A stretch of DNA of 5,955 nt. Origin: Candidatus Bathyarchaeota archaeon. GTDB taxonomy: Archaea > Thermoproteota > Bathyarchaeia > Bathyarchaeales > Bathycorpusculaceae. Under the pieces are notes generated by a model. The model did not search any database and was not told where the DNA came from. It was given only the letters and a program-made list of their open reading frames with translations. The position numbers and the translations under genes are program-made. The DNA is taken from NCBI GenBank assembly GCA_030589055.1, contig JAUUWK010000068.1:1-5955 (forward strand), read 5' to 3'. Positions 1-4,923 of this stretch are shown one piece after another (the first letter of the stretch is position 1; each line of letters starts with the position of its first letter).

Positions 1-104
1 AAAGACCAAACCAGCCTACATTTGGAATTTCTGTTCTCTCTTATACCTTTTTGGCACCAATCCTTACCGCCTTTTAAAGCATCCCGTCAATATCGACAAC
101 CAAA
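1..104 (-). pseudogene. Mirror copy of a VOC-family gene 3' end, with stop codons
   Basis: Read on the minus strand, this stretch repeats the VOC C-terminal coding sequence at 125-228 with five base changes. Two changes create TAA stops (at 74-76 and 41-43), and the other three change amino acids (Asp to Val, Ala to Gly, Leu to Ile). It therefore cannot encode a working protein in this form. It is cut off by the window start, so its full length is unknown. It may be a real inverted duplication that has decayed, or a fold-back artefact with sequencing errors at a contig end. The latter seems more likely to me because the copy sits exactly at the edge and all five changes are transversions. Confidence 0.6.
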
Positions 105-228
105 TTCTTAATAATAATATACATTTTGGTTGACGATATTGACGCGATGCTTGAAAAGGCGGTAAGGCTTGGTGCCAAAAAGGTAAAAGAGAGAACAGAA
201 ATTCCAAATGTAGGCTGGTTTGGTCTTT
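1..228. repeat. Long inverted repeat, arms 1-104 and 125-228
   Basis: Position x in the left arm pairs with position 229-x in the right arm. I count 99 matches over 104 pairs; mismatches are at left positions 43, 61, 76, 84 and 96 (right 186, 168, 153, 145 and 133). The 20-base centre (105-124) is AT-rich and only partly pairs. The outer end of the left arm is the window start, so the repeat may be longer. The arms lie inside coding sequence and have no transposase or target duplication nearby, so this is not an insertion-sequence terminal repeat. Confidence 0.9.
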
Positions 229-278
229 TCACCGATTTGGACGGCAACACCATAGGCTTATTCACCTCAAAGAAATAA
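120..278 (+). CDS. VOC (glyoxalase/bleomycin-resistance fold) protein, C-terminal fragment
   Basis: The frame ending in TAA at 276-278 reads as the last part of a VOC-superfamily protein. It begins around YILVDDIDAMLEKA, continues with RLGAKKVKERTEI, and then has the hallmark closing strand-turn-strand GWFGLFTDLDGNTIGLF before the end at SKK. The Asp-Gly-Asn-x-Ile-Gly-Leu pattern is typical of the C-terminal beta-alpha-beta unit, where a late glutamate or other metal ligand often sits, though no Glu occupies the usual site in this fragment. The substrate cannot be told. The N-terminal portion is missing: upstream of about 120 the sequence turns into the inverted copy, so the gene is broken or the assembly is. 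A T-run follows the stop directly. Confidence 0.75.
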   Translation, partial: YILVDDIDAMLEKAVRLGAKKVKERTEIPNVGWFGLFTDLDGNTIGLFTSKK

Positions 279-283
279 GCAAC

Positions 284-296
284 TCCTCTTTTTTAT
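284..296 (+). terminator. T-rich archaeal-type terminator after the VOC gene
   Basis: A pyrimidine stretch with six Ts (289-294) lies 10 bases after the VOC stop codon, with no strong hairpin before it. This is the usual form of intrinsic termination in archaea. It falls in the 68-base convergent gap before the end of the dehydrogenase gene. Confidence 0.45.
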
Positions 297-346
297 ACAT
301 GCATGAACCGTCAATAAACGTCATGTTTCAAAAGATAAAGTATAGT

Positions 347-1318
347 TCAGGTTTGTCGCGCGCGCTCCGTCAGTTTTTCAATCATATCCTTCGTCATATC
401 AGCCAAATCGTACGTGGGCTTCCAGCCCCACTCCTCACGAGCTACACCATCATCTATTGACATGGGCCAAGAATCAGCGATCTTCTGCCGAAAGTCAGGC
501 TTGTATTCGCATTCAAATTCGGGAATGTGCTTTCTGATTTCAGCTGCCAGTTCTCCGGCGGAGAAGCTCATTCCAGTCAGGTTGTAGCTTGTGCGACATT
601 TAATCCTAGAAGGGTCAGCCTCCATTAGGTCTATGGCTGCTTTGATGCAGTCGGGCATATACATCATTGGTAACATCGTGTCTTCCCTCACGAAACATGT
701 GTACTGCTTCTTCTTGAGGGCTTCATAAAATATCTCCACAGCATAGTCTGTTGTACCTCCACCCGGAAGCGTCTCGCTGCTTATGATTCCGGGATATCGG
801 ACACCTCGCACGTCCAAACCGAATCGAAGGAAATAGTAGTTGCATAACAGTTCACCAGCAACCTTCGCAACGCCATACATAGTTCGGGGGATTAAGACCG
901 TGTTTTGAGGCGTGTTAACGCGAGTTGCCTCCTGACCGAAGACAGCTATGGAGCTGGGCCAAAAAACCATGGTCAACTCACGTTCCCTTGCAACCTCAAG
1001 CACATTATAAAGACCGCCCATATTCACTTTCCACGCAAGCTGCGGCTTTTCTTCACCCACAGCTGAAAGAACTGACGCTAGATGAAAAATCGAGTCAACA
1101 TCATACTTTTCCACGATCTTTCCAATGCTATCTCTATCAGAAACATCGACGTACTCGAAGGGACCCGACTTGGCCAATTTTTCGCTGGGCTTTCTCCTGT
1201 GCCCAGCAGCAATAACGTTGTCACCGCCATACATTTTCCGCAGCTCTACTGTCAATTCGGATCCAATTTGGCCGGTGGCTCCGGTTACAAGGATTCTTCT
1301 CGGGGTTTTTCCTGACAT
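347..1318 (-). CDS. tdh: L-threonine 3-dehydrogenase, short-chain (SDR/epimerase-like) type
   Basis: This 323-residue protein has an N-terminal Rossmann NAD site (GATGQIG, residues 13-19), the HLAS segment at 79-82, a PSS segment at 121-123 and the catalytic YGVAK (Tyr148, Lys152). The block from RYPGIIS (174-180) through PGGGTTDYAVEIF (185-197) to EDTMLPMMYMPD (212-223) is the signature that separates SDR-type threonine dehydrogenases from UDP-sugar 4-epimerases. Known enzymes oxidise L-threonine with NAD+ to 2-amino-3-oxobutyrate, which Kbl (not seen here) splits into glycine and acetyl-CoA. The length is normal. The ATG start is supported by GAGGT six bases upstream (1325-1329). That site overlaps the stop of a small upstream ORF, suggesting coupled translation from the shared promoter at 1493-1500. 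A general NAD-dependent epimerase is the less likely alternative. Confidence 0.87.
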   Translation of the reverse strand: MSGKTPRRILVTGATGQIGSELTVELRKMYGGDNVIAAGHRRKPSEKLAKSGPFEYVDVSDRDSIGKIVEKYDVDSIFHLASVLSAVGEEKPQLAWKVNMGGLYNVLEVARERELTMVFWPSSIAVFGQEATRVNTPQNTVLIPRTMYGVAKVAGELLCNYYFLRFGLDVRGVRYPGIISSETLPGGGTTDYAVEIFYEALKKKQYTCFVREDTMLPMMYMPDCIKAAIDLMEADPSRIKCRTSYNLTGMSFSAGELAAEIRKHIPEFECEYKPDFRQKIADSWPMSIDDGVAREEWGWKPTYDLADMTKDMIEKLTERARQT

Positions 1319-1323
1319 TTAGC
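1305..1323. repeat. 19-base direct repeat, copy 1 (second copy 1378-1396)
   Basis: The sequence GTTTTTCCTGACATTTAGC occurs twice at a spacing of 73 bases. This copy spans the tdh start codon and encodes MSGK on the minus strand. The second copy lies in the upstream small ORF in a different frame. The identity is exact and stops abruptly on both sides. Confidence 0.85.
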
Positions 1324-1324
1324 T

Positions 1325-1329
1325 ACCTC
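1325..1329 (-). promoter_or_regulatory. Ribosome binding site of tdh, overlapping the small ORF stop
   Basis: On the minus strand GAGGT lies six bases before the tdh ATG. The upstream small ORF ends with TGA at 1328-1330, so its stop codon and this site share bases (TGAGGT). A ribosome ending on the small ORF would sit at the tdh start region. This supports the MSGKT start. Confidence 0.6.
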
Positions 1330-1441
1330 AATTACTGTAACGGTTCAGTACACCCTCCCCTCTAGAGGGGTCTAGTCGTTTTTCCTGACATTTAGCGCGC
1401 GCTAGTTGTTCATCTTCAACTGTGATTGGCAAGACTTTCAT
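1328..1441 (-). CDS. Small ORF (37 aa) leading tdh, unknown function
   Basis: I do not recognise this peptide. It begins MKVLPITVEDEQLARAKC and ends VLNRYSN, has one cysteine, is highly charged in the middle, and shows no membrane segment or signal peptide. The case for translation is positional. A strong site, GAGGAGGTC (1451-1459), lies nine bases before the ATG. A TATA box at 1493-1500 would start a transcript near 1470. The stop overlaps the tdh ribosome binding site. It could be a leader peptide, a small protein made with threonine dehydrogenase, or the stub of a lost gene. It contains only one threonine codon, so classical threonine attenuation is not indicated. Two palindromes and part of a 19-base repeat of the tdh start fall inside it, which could mean the DNA matters more than the peptide. 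Confidence 0.5.
   Translation of the reverse strand: MKVLPITVEDEQLARAKCQEKRLDPSRGEGVLNRYSN
1357..1370. promoter_or_regulatory. Perfect 14-base palindrome upstream of tdh
   Basis: CCCCTCTAGAGGGG reads the same on both strands and is centred about 45 bases before the tdh ATG. It lies downstream of the predicted transcript start, inside the small ORF. It could be a repressor operator or an RNA hairpin, or chance. No matching second copy was seen in the window. Confidence 0.35.
1378..1396. repeat. 19-base direct repeat, copy 2
   Basis: This is an exact second copy of the tdh start region. On the minus strand it carries ATG-TCA-GGA-AAA, which would begin a nine-codon frame (1362-1391) without a ribosome binding site. 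In the 37-codon small ORF it is read in another frame as AKCQEK. Confidence 0.85.
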
Positions 1442-1450
1442 TTTTCGTTT

Positions 1451-1459
1451 GACCTCCTC
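1451..1459 (-). promoter_or_regulatory. Strong ribosome binding site of the small ORF before tdh
   Basis: GAGGAGGTC on the minus strand is a near-complete match to the archaeal 16S rRNA 3' end. It sits nine bases before ATG at 1439-1441 and is the strongest such site in the window. It is the main reason to regard the 37-codon ORF as translated. Confidence 0.65.
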
Positions 1460-1492
1460 ATGATATCGCGCACCTATCCTTTAAATGAGCCC

Positions 1493-1500
1493 TATATAAA
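1493..1500 (-). promoter_or_regulatory. TATA box for the small ORF-tdh unit
   Basis: TTTATATA on the minus strand matches the archaeal TATA consensus. It predicts a transcript start near 1470, giving a leader of about 30 bases before the small ORF ATG. Read on the plus strand it is TATATAAA, so it could also serve the divergent kinase gene with a leader of about 100 bases, though the minus orientation fits better. Confidence 0.55.
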
Positions 1501-1625
1501 AATTCCACATTCCCAAGCGTTAAAATCATGAAATTCGATTCTCAAAGCCAAACAATCGGCAACTCTCCGTTTTTTCATCAAAATAGTTTATTAGCTTTGC
1601 AATAAATCTTGTCACTGATGAACTT

Positions 1626-2744
1626 ATGAAGTTGGGTTTCATCGTTAATCCGATTGCTGGTATGGGAGGCAGAGTAGGTCTAAAGGGAACAGACGGAGTC
1701 TTAGAAGAGGCAATTGCGAGGGGAGCCGAACCCGTAGCGCCTAAAAGGGCAATGGAATTTCTGCAAAAGCTGAGGGAAAATATGGTGGAAGCATCTGTGG
1801 AGATTTTAACGTGTCCAGGGATGATGGGAGAAGAAGAAGCTAGGACTGCAAGTATTCCAGTTCGAGTTCTGTCCATGGAACTCGGTAAGGAAACAACGGC
1901 TGAAGATACAAAAACTGCGGTAAAGTTAATGGTGAAGGCGAGGGTGGATTTGATTGTTTTTGTCGGCGGAGACGGCACAGCTAAGGACATTTTCGATGCC
2001 TTGCAAAACTATGGTGAAGTGTCTGTTTTGGGTGTTCCGTCGGGAGTGAAAATGTACAGCGGCATTTTTGCGGTGAATCCTTCAGATGCCGTATATGTAG
2101 TTTTTGCTTTTGCTCGAAACCAGGCGGAGATAACAGAGTTTGAAGTTATGGATGCTGATGAGAAGGCTATTCGAAGCGACACTTTCGCAGTCAAGCTTTA
2201 CGGTTATCTGAAAGGTCCGTTCCTTCCCATGCGGATTCAAGGAAGCAAACAAGTGAGCCCGGCAACGGTTGACGAGAAGGAAAACCAAACAGCCATAGCA
2301 AGATTCATAATAGAGGAGATGCAGCCAAAAGCCACGTACATACTCGGCCCAGGAACAACAGTCAAACACATTGCAGAACTTTTAGGCGTAAGGAAAACTC
2401 TGTTAGGCGTGGACATCTACAAAAAAGGCAAAGTCACACTTGATGTGGACGAAAAAAGAATTTTAGATGAAGTAGAAGACTGGCAGAAAGCTTGGATTGT
2501 TCTTTCCCCGATTGGACATCAAGGAATCCTTCTAGGAAGGGGAAACCAGCAAATAAGCCCTAAAATCATAGAACGTGTTGGAAAACGAAGGATAATTATT
2601 GCAGCGACGAAAAGTAAGCTTCAAAACATTGATGGTAGCGTCTTGAGGGTTGACACTGGAGACGTGGAAGTGGATAGAATGCTTAAGGGATACATTAGAG
2701 TTGTCACAGATTACAGGGAATGGAGGCTCATGCCAGTACAGTAA
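1626..2744 (+). CDS. ATP-NAD kinase family protein (COG3199 type)
   Basis: This 372-residue cytosolic protein opens with the beta strand and glycine-rich loop LGFIVNPIAGMGG (residues 3-15). It has the diacylglycerol/NAD-kinase-fold nucleotide motif GGDGTAKD (114-121), then VPSGVKMYSG (137-146), both typical of the COG3199 branch that includes AcoX-like proteins. The C-terminal half carries GPGTTVKHIAELLG (241-254), TLLGVD (258-263) and SPIGHQGILLGRGNQQISP (294-312), also conserved in that branch. It is longer than classical NadK (about 250-300 residues). Phosphorylation of NAD to NADP by ATP or polyphosphate is the usual prediction, but members may use other substrates. The ATG at 1626 has only a weak ribosome site, so the transcript may have a very short leader; TTTATTA at 1587-1593 is a possible TATA. 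It diverges from tdh. Confidence 0.82.
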   Translation: MKLGFIVNPIAGMGGRVGLKGTDGVLEEAIARGAEPVAPKRAMEFLQKLRENMVEASVEILTCPGMMGEEEARTASIPVRVLSMELGKETTAEDTKTAVKLMVKARVDLIVFVGGDGTAKDIFDALQNYGEVSVLGVPSGVKMYSGIFAVNPSDAVYVVFAFARNQAEITEFEVMDADEKAIRSDTFAVKLYGYLKGPFLPMRIQGSKQVSPATVDEKENQTAIARFIIEEMQPKATYILGPGTTVKHIAELLGVRKTLLGVDIYKKGKVTLDVDEKRILDEVEDWQKAWIVLSPIGHQGILLGRGNQQISPKIIERVGKRRIIIAATKSKLQNIDGSVLRVDTGDVEVDRMLKGYIRVVTDYREWRLMPVQ

Positions 2745-2750
2745 TATTAA

Positions 2751-2781
2751 TCTGTTTTCTTGTTTTCAATTGGTTCTTTTT
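2751..2781 (+). terminator. T-rich termination region after the kinase gene
   Basis: Several runs of four to five Ts follow the kinase stop codon within 40 bases, without a stable hairpin. This fits archaeal termination. It lies in the 104-base convergent gap before the end of the DUF3795 gene; that gap holds nothing else I can identify. Confidence 0.4.
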
Positions 2782-2848
2782 CAAGATTAAAACTCGACAC
2801 AGAGGATAATCCGCCTCCATGTATGTCACATAAGATGCTGCAACATTT

Positions 2849-3268
2849 CTATGGGCAGAATACGCATTGCCCTTTTCTTTTTTGCTCTTTGATCCATACT
2901 TCTACTCCGATTTCCTTCATTTTTTCCGAGTTTTCGATGGTCCGTTTGTGGTGAGATATGCCATCTGAGCTGAACTCGTTCACGTTTGTGCATGGAAAAT
3001 CTTCGCATTGAAAACAGTACTGAAGCCCTCTCTTTTTTGCACAGAGCATCATCTTGCAATCAGAACTCCAATGAAACTCAAGCGAACCCCTACACCCTTC
3101 ACATCTCACTTGCTCCGGTTTAACAGCTTCATTGCGTTCTTTTCTAAACCATCCTATTACTTCATCGCGCAACTTTTCATTGCCATGACCAGCTTGGTAT
3201 ATGTCACACTTTGCACAGTTCAGACCACAAATCGAAATAACCCATTTCTCCAGGTTTTCAGCTGTCAC
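2849..3268 (-). CDS. DUF3795 cysteine-rich protein
   Basis: This 139-residue protein has 12 cysteines. They are arranged as CGLNCAKC (14-21), CEGC (56-59), C71, C76, YCFQCEDFPC (84-93) and a C-terminal CVFC (135-138). This spacing is characteristic of DUF3795 (PF12675), common in methanogens, Bathyarchaeia and anaerobic bacteria. The clusters suggest zinc or iron-sulfur binding; no reaction is established for the family. I chose the GTG at 3266-3268 because AGAGGTG lies five bases upstream (3274-3280) and the family homology begins right after it. The alternative ATG at 3340 would overlap the preceding acetyltransferase gene by 44 bases and add 24 low-similarity residues. With the GTG start the gap to that gene is 28 bases, so the two are probably co-transcribed. 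Confidence 0.85.
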   Translation of the reverse strand: MTAENLEKWVISICGLNCAKCDIYQAGHGNEKLRDEVIGWFRKERNEAVKPEQVRCEGCRGSLEFHWSSDCKMMLCAKKRGLQYCFQCEDFPCTNVNEFSSDGISHHKRTIENSEKMKEIGVEVWIKEQKRKGQCVFCP

Positions 3269-3273
3269 GTTTT

Positions 3274-3280
3274 CACCTCT
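3274..3280 (-). promoter_or_regulatory. Ribosome binding site that fixes the DUF3795 start
   Basis: AGAGGTG on the minus strand stands five bases before GTG 3266-3268, in the short gap after the acetyltransferase stop. It decides for the GTG start over the upstream ATG at 3338-3340. Confidence 0.65.
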
Positions 3281-3296
3281 CTTTTGTTTCTCAACA

Positions 3297-3917
3297 TTAG
3301 AGAAAGATTGCCATTCTGTAATCGTCTCCCAATTGTCCATTGCGAGAATGTTCCTTTATCAGCTTTGCTTCTGTTTGGAAGCCGCATTTTTCATATATGT
3401 GGATGGCTCTGGCATTATCAGTATTTACGAGGAGATACACTTTCTTTAGTCCTTTCTTTCGGGCGATCTCAAGTAGATGGTGGACCATTACTGTTCCGAG
3501 ACCTATATTCTGGTAATCATCATGCACAGTTATGCCGAGTTCTGCTTTGTGTTTAAAGGCTTCAGCTGAGTTGAAGGATAGGGAAGCTGTACCGATGATT
3601 CGTTGTTTTCCTTCTTCTTTGATTAAGGCAAGGATTGGCAAGTTCTTATCGTAGTCTATGTTGCTTGTCCACCTTTCTATTCTTTCTCGAGTGAAAGGAA
3701 GCACTAAATTGTTGAGACTAGTTTCTGAGAGAGTGGAGAACATCTCCCACAACATTTCTGTGTCAGTAGACAGTTCGAGACGGAGAAATACGGGCTGACC
3801 ATTTTTAAGATTGACGCTCTTTCCCCATTCTTCGGGACACTCCAGCATACAGAACGCCTCTACACCATAAAACAAAGGGTAACCTATTTCTTTTTCTGAC
3901 AATTCGCGCTGTGCCAC
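3297..3917 (-). CDS. GNAT-family N-acetyltransferase
   Basis: This 206-residue protein carries a GNAT domain from about residue 43. The core strand AELGITVHDDY (125-135) leads into the acetyl-CoA pyrophosphate loop QNIGLGT (136-142). Then comes the helix MVHHLLEIARKKG, the strand KKVYLLV (158-164) and the closing NARAIHIYEKCGF (168-180). Such enzymes move an acetyl group from acetyl-CoA to an amine; the Rim/Pat-like end does not reveal the acceptor. The start is uncertain. GTG at 3915-3917 is the first possible start after an upstream stop and lacks a clear ribosome site. ATG at 3846-3848 has GAGGCG upstream and would remove 23 residues outside the domain. The gene is followed 28 bases later by the DUF3795 gene, likely in one operon. 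Confidence 0.85.
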   Translation of the reverse strand: MAQRELSEKEIGYPLFYGVEAFCMLECPEEWGKSVNLKNGQPVFLRLELSTDTEMLWEMFSTLSETSLNNLVLPFTRERIERWTSNIDYDKNLPILALIKEEGKQRIIGTASLSFNSAEAFKHKAELGITVHDDYQNIGLGTVMVHHLLEIARKKGLKKVYLLVNTDNARAIHIYEKCGFQTEAKLIKEHSRNGQLGDDYRMAIFL

Positions 3918-4128
3918 GCTTTTCTCTTGTTAGTAACATCCCAAAATCCTCTAAAAACCATTATGAATAGTCGCGCGCGCTTGCTCAAAAGCTTTAACTG
4001 ATTTGAGTTGCACTTGACCTTTCATGAAATTCGTAGGGAAAGTAGAGAGAACTGAATCATAGAGTGATTGAAGGTATAAATGGCTCCTGCAACACCCTAA
4101 GGTTGTTCACTCATTGAGGAAGCATAAT
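3918..4128. other. Divergent intergenic region between GNAT and SRPBCC genes
   Basis: About 210 bases hold the promoters of two divergent units. Visible elements are an alternating tract GTCGCGCGCGCT (3970-3981), an inverted pair CTCAAA/TTTGAG (3984-3989 and 4002-4007) around AAAGCTTT, and the TATA box at 4073-4080. For the GNAT side only a weak TTTTTAGA (about 3950-3958) is visible. No open frame of interest was seen. Confidence 0.4.
4073..4080 (+). promoter_or_regulatory. TATA box of the SRPBCC gene
   Basis: GGTATAAA is placed to start a transcript around 4100-4105, which leaves a leader of about 25 bases containing the GAGGA ribosome site. Confidence 0.45.
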
Positions 4129-4575
4129 ATGGATACGATTATCTATCATTCAATAGTTCTTAGGTGTAGTCCCCTTGAAGCATTTGAGTTCTTCACTGGT
4201 AACAAGCATCTTGAGAAGTGGCTAACGAAAGTGGCTGATGTTGAACCTGAGGTTGGCGGAAAATACGAACTGTTTTGGAATCCAGAGGACAGGGAGAATG
4301 ACAGCACAATTGGCTGCAAGATATTGGCTGTCGCTGAGGGCAGGTTTCTCTGTTTTGAGTGGAAGGGACCGAGACAGTTCAAGCATTTTATGAATGATGT
4401 TAAGCCTCTCACTAATGTGGTGGTAATGTTTATTCCTACTTCTGAGGGGACTGAAGTGTACTTGTTGCATACTGGGTGGAGAGATACGGCTGAATGGGAA
4501 GAAGCAAGACAATGGTTTGACAAGGCATGGACGACATCTCTATCCGAACTTCAGAATTACATCAAAGAAACCTAA
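4129..4575 (+). CDS. SRPBCC / AHSA1-type ligand-binding domain protein
   Basis: This 148-residue single-domain protein begins MDTIIYHSIVLRCSPLEAFEFFT, followed by HLEKWLT and the VGGKYELFW turn (42-50). This is the typical opening of the START/Bet v1-like AHSA1 group. Central strands (ILAVAEGRFLCFEWKG, 65-80; TNVVVMFIPTSEGTEVYLLHTGW, 95-117) and the long final helix (WEEARQWFDKAWTTSLSELQNYI, 123-145) complete the helix-grip fold. Members bind hydrophobic ligands or act as Hsp90 co-chaperone-like modules; the specific role is unknown. ATG 4129 is preferred: GAGGA (4116-4120) lies eight bases upstream. A TTG at 4114 is in frame but would overlap that site. The frame stays open past the stop in an unusual way, described separately. 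Confidence 0.85.
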   Translation: MDTIIYHSIVLRCSPLEAFEFFTGNKHLEKWLTKVADVEPEVGGKYELFWNPEDRENDSTIGCKILAVAEGRFLCFEWKGPRQFKHFMNDVKPLTNVVVMFIPTSEGTEVYLLHTGWRDTAEWEEARQWFDKAWTTSLSELQNYIKET

Positions 4576-4590
4576 AGCGCAAAGCACTGA

Positions 4591-4731
4591 ACAGCAACAC
4601 AAGCTCTCCGGCGAACCCTCAAACAAGAAAAAATCACTGATGAGGAGATTACACAAGAGAAGCTGGAACGAATCAAGGTTGGGATGAATGACTTCCTCCA
4701 AGCACTCAACTCCCTGAAGCTGGAAATCTAA
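4591..4731 (+). pseudogene. Possible decayed coding remnant, no start codon
   Basis: This 46-codon open frame is in the same frame as the SRPBCC gene, after its TAA stop (4573-4575) and a second stop, TGA (4588-4590). It would read TQALRRTLKQEKITDEEI, then TQEKLERIKVGMNDFLQALN, and ends KLEI. That is a charged, strongly helix-forming sequence with protein-like composition. There is no start codon before the internal Met (4684). It may be the tail of a lost gene or a lost C-terminal extension. I do not recognise the family. Confidence 0.3.
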
Positions 4732-4744
4732 AGATCAGAAAAGA

Positions 4745-4855
4745 ATGCAAGTCACAGATCCACGCACGCTTCCAAGAAAAATCAGCAAAATCTCGGAAAC
4801 AACAGGAATAAAGACTTCTTCAAAAATCATCTCCAGCCACGTTCACTATCCTTAA
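4745..4855 (+). CDS. Doubtful 36-codon ORF
   Basis: This frame runs from ATG to TAA, beginning MQVTDPRTLPRKISKISETT and ending SSHVHYP. It is basic and serine/threonine-rich. The upstream sequence is A-rich without a clear ribosome binding site or TATA box, and I recognise no family. It is listed because this gap is otherwise empty; chance is quite possible. Confidence 0.15.
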   Translation: MQVTDPRTLPRKISKISETTGIKTSSKIISSHVHYP

Positions 4856-4898
4856 GACACTGTCCAACAGCAAGTTAACACAATCTACGGAAAGAAAC

Positions 4899-4908
4899 TT
4901 TTAAATAA
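4899..4908 (+). promoter_or_regulatory. Strong TATA box upstream of proS
   Basis: TTTTAAATAA, preceded by the purine-rich GAAAGAAAC that resembles a BRE, is the best promoter-like element on the plus strand. It predicts a transcript start around 4925-4932. If it drives proS, the leader is about 120 bases, which is long for archaea. Confidence 0.55.
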
Positions 4909-4923
4909 CTTATTTCATACTCT

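Noticed and set aside
1..228. Terminal inverted repeats of an insertion sequence
   Set aside because: The arms are coding sequence of a VOC protein, only about 20 bases apart, with no transposase between them.
1362..1391. Nine-codon frame MSGKTTRPL starting in the second copy of the 19-base repeat
   Set aside because: It has no ribosome binding site and lies inside the better supported 37-codon frame; it is explained by the repeat.
1526..1990. Long minus-strand open frame over the 5' part of the kinase gene
   Set aside because: It is antisense to a clear conserved protein, has a low-complexity Ser/Thr-rich product and no family features.
3008..3556. Long plus-strand open frame across the DUF3795/GNAT pair
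   Set aside because: It is a shadow of two genuine minus-strand genes; the product shows no domain.
4146..4523. Minus-strand open frame opposite the SRPBCC gene
   Set aside because: The plus-strand frame has the clear AHSA1-like pattern, promoter and ribosome site; this one has none.
4573..4590. Stop-codon readthrough or recoding (selenocysteine) to extend the SRPBCC protein
   Set aside because: Two different stops (TAA then TGA) would both need reading through, no SECIS-like element was seen, and the protein already has a complete fold.
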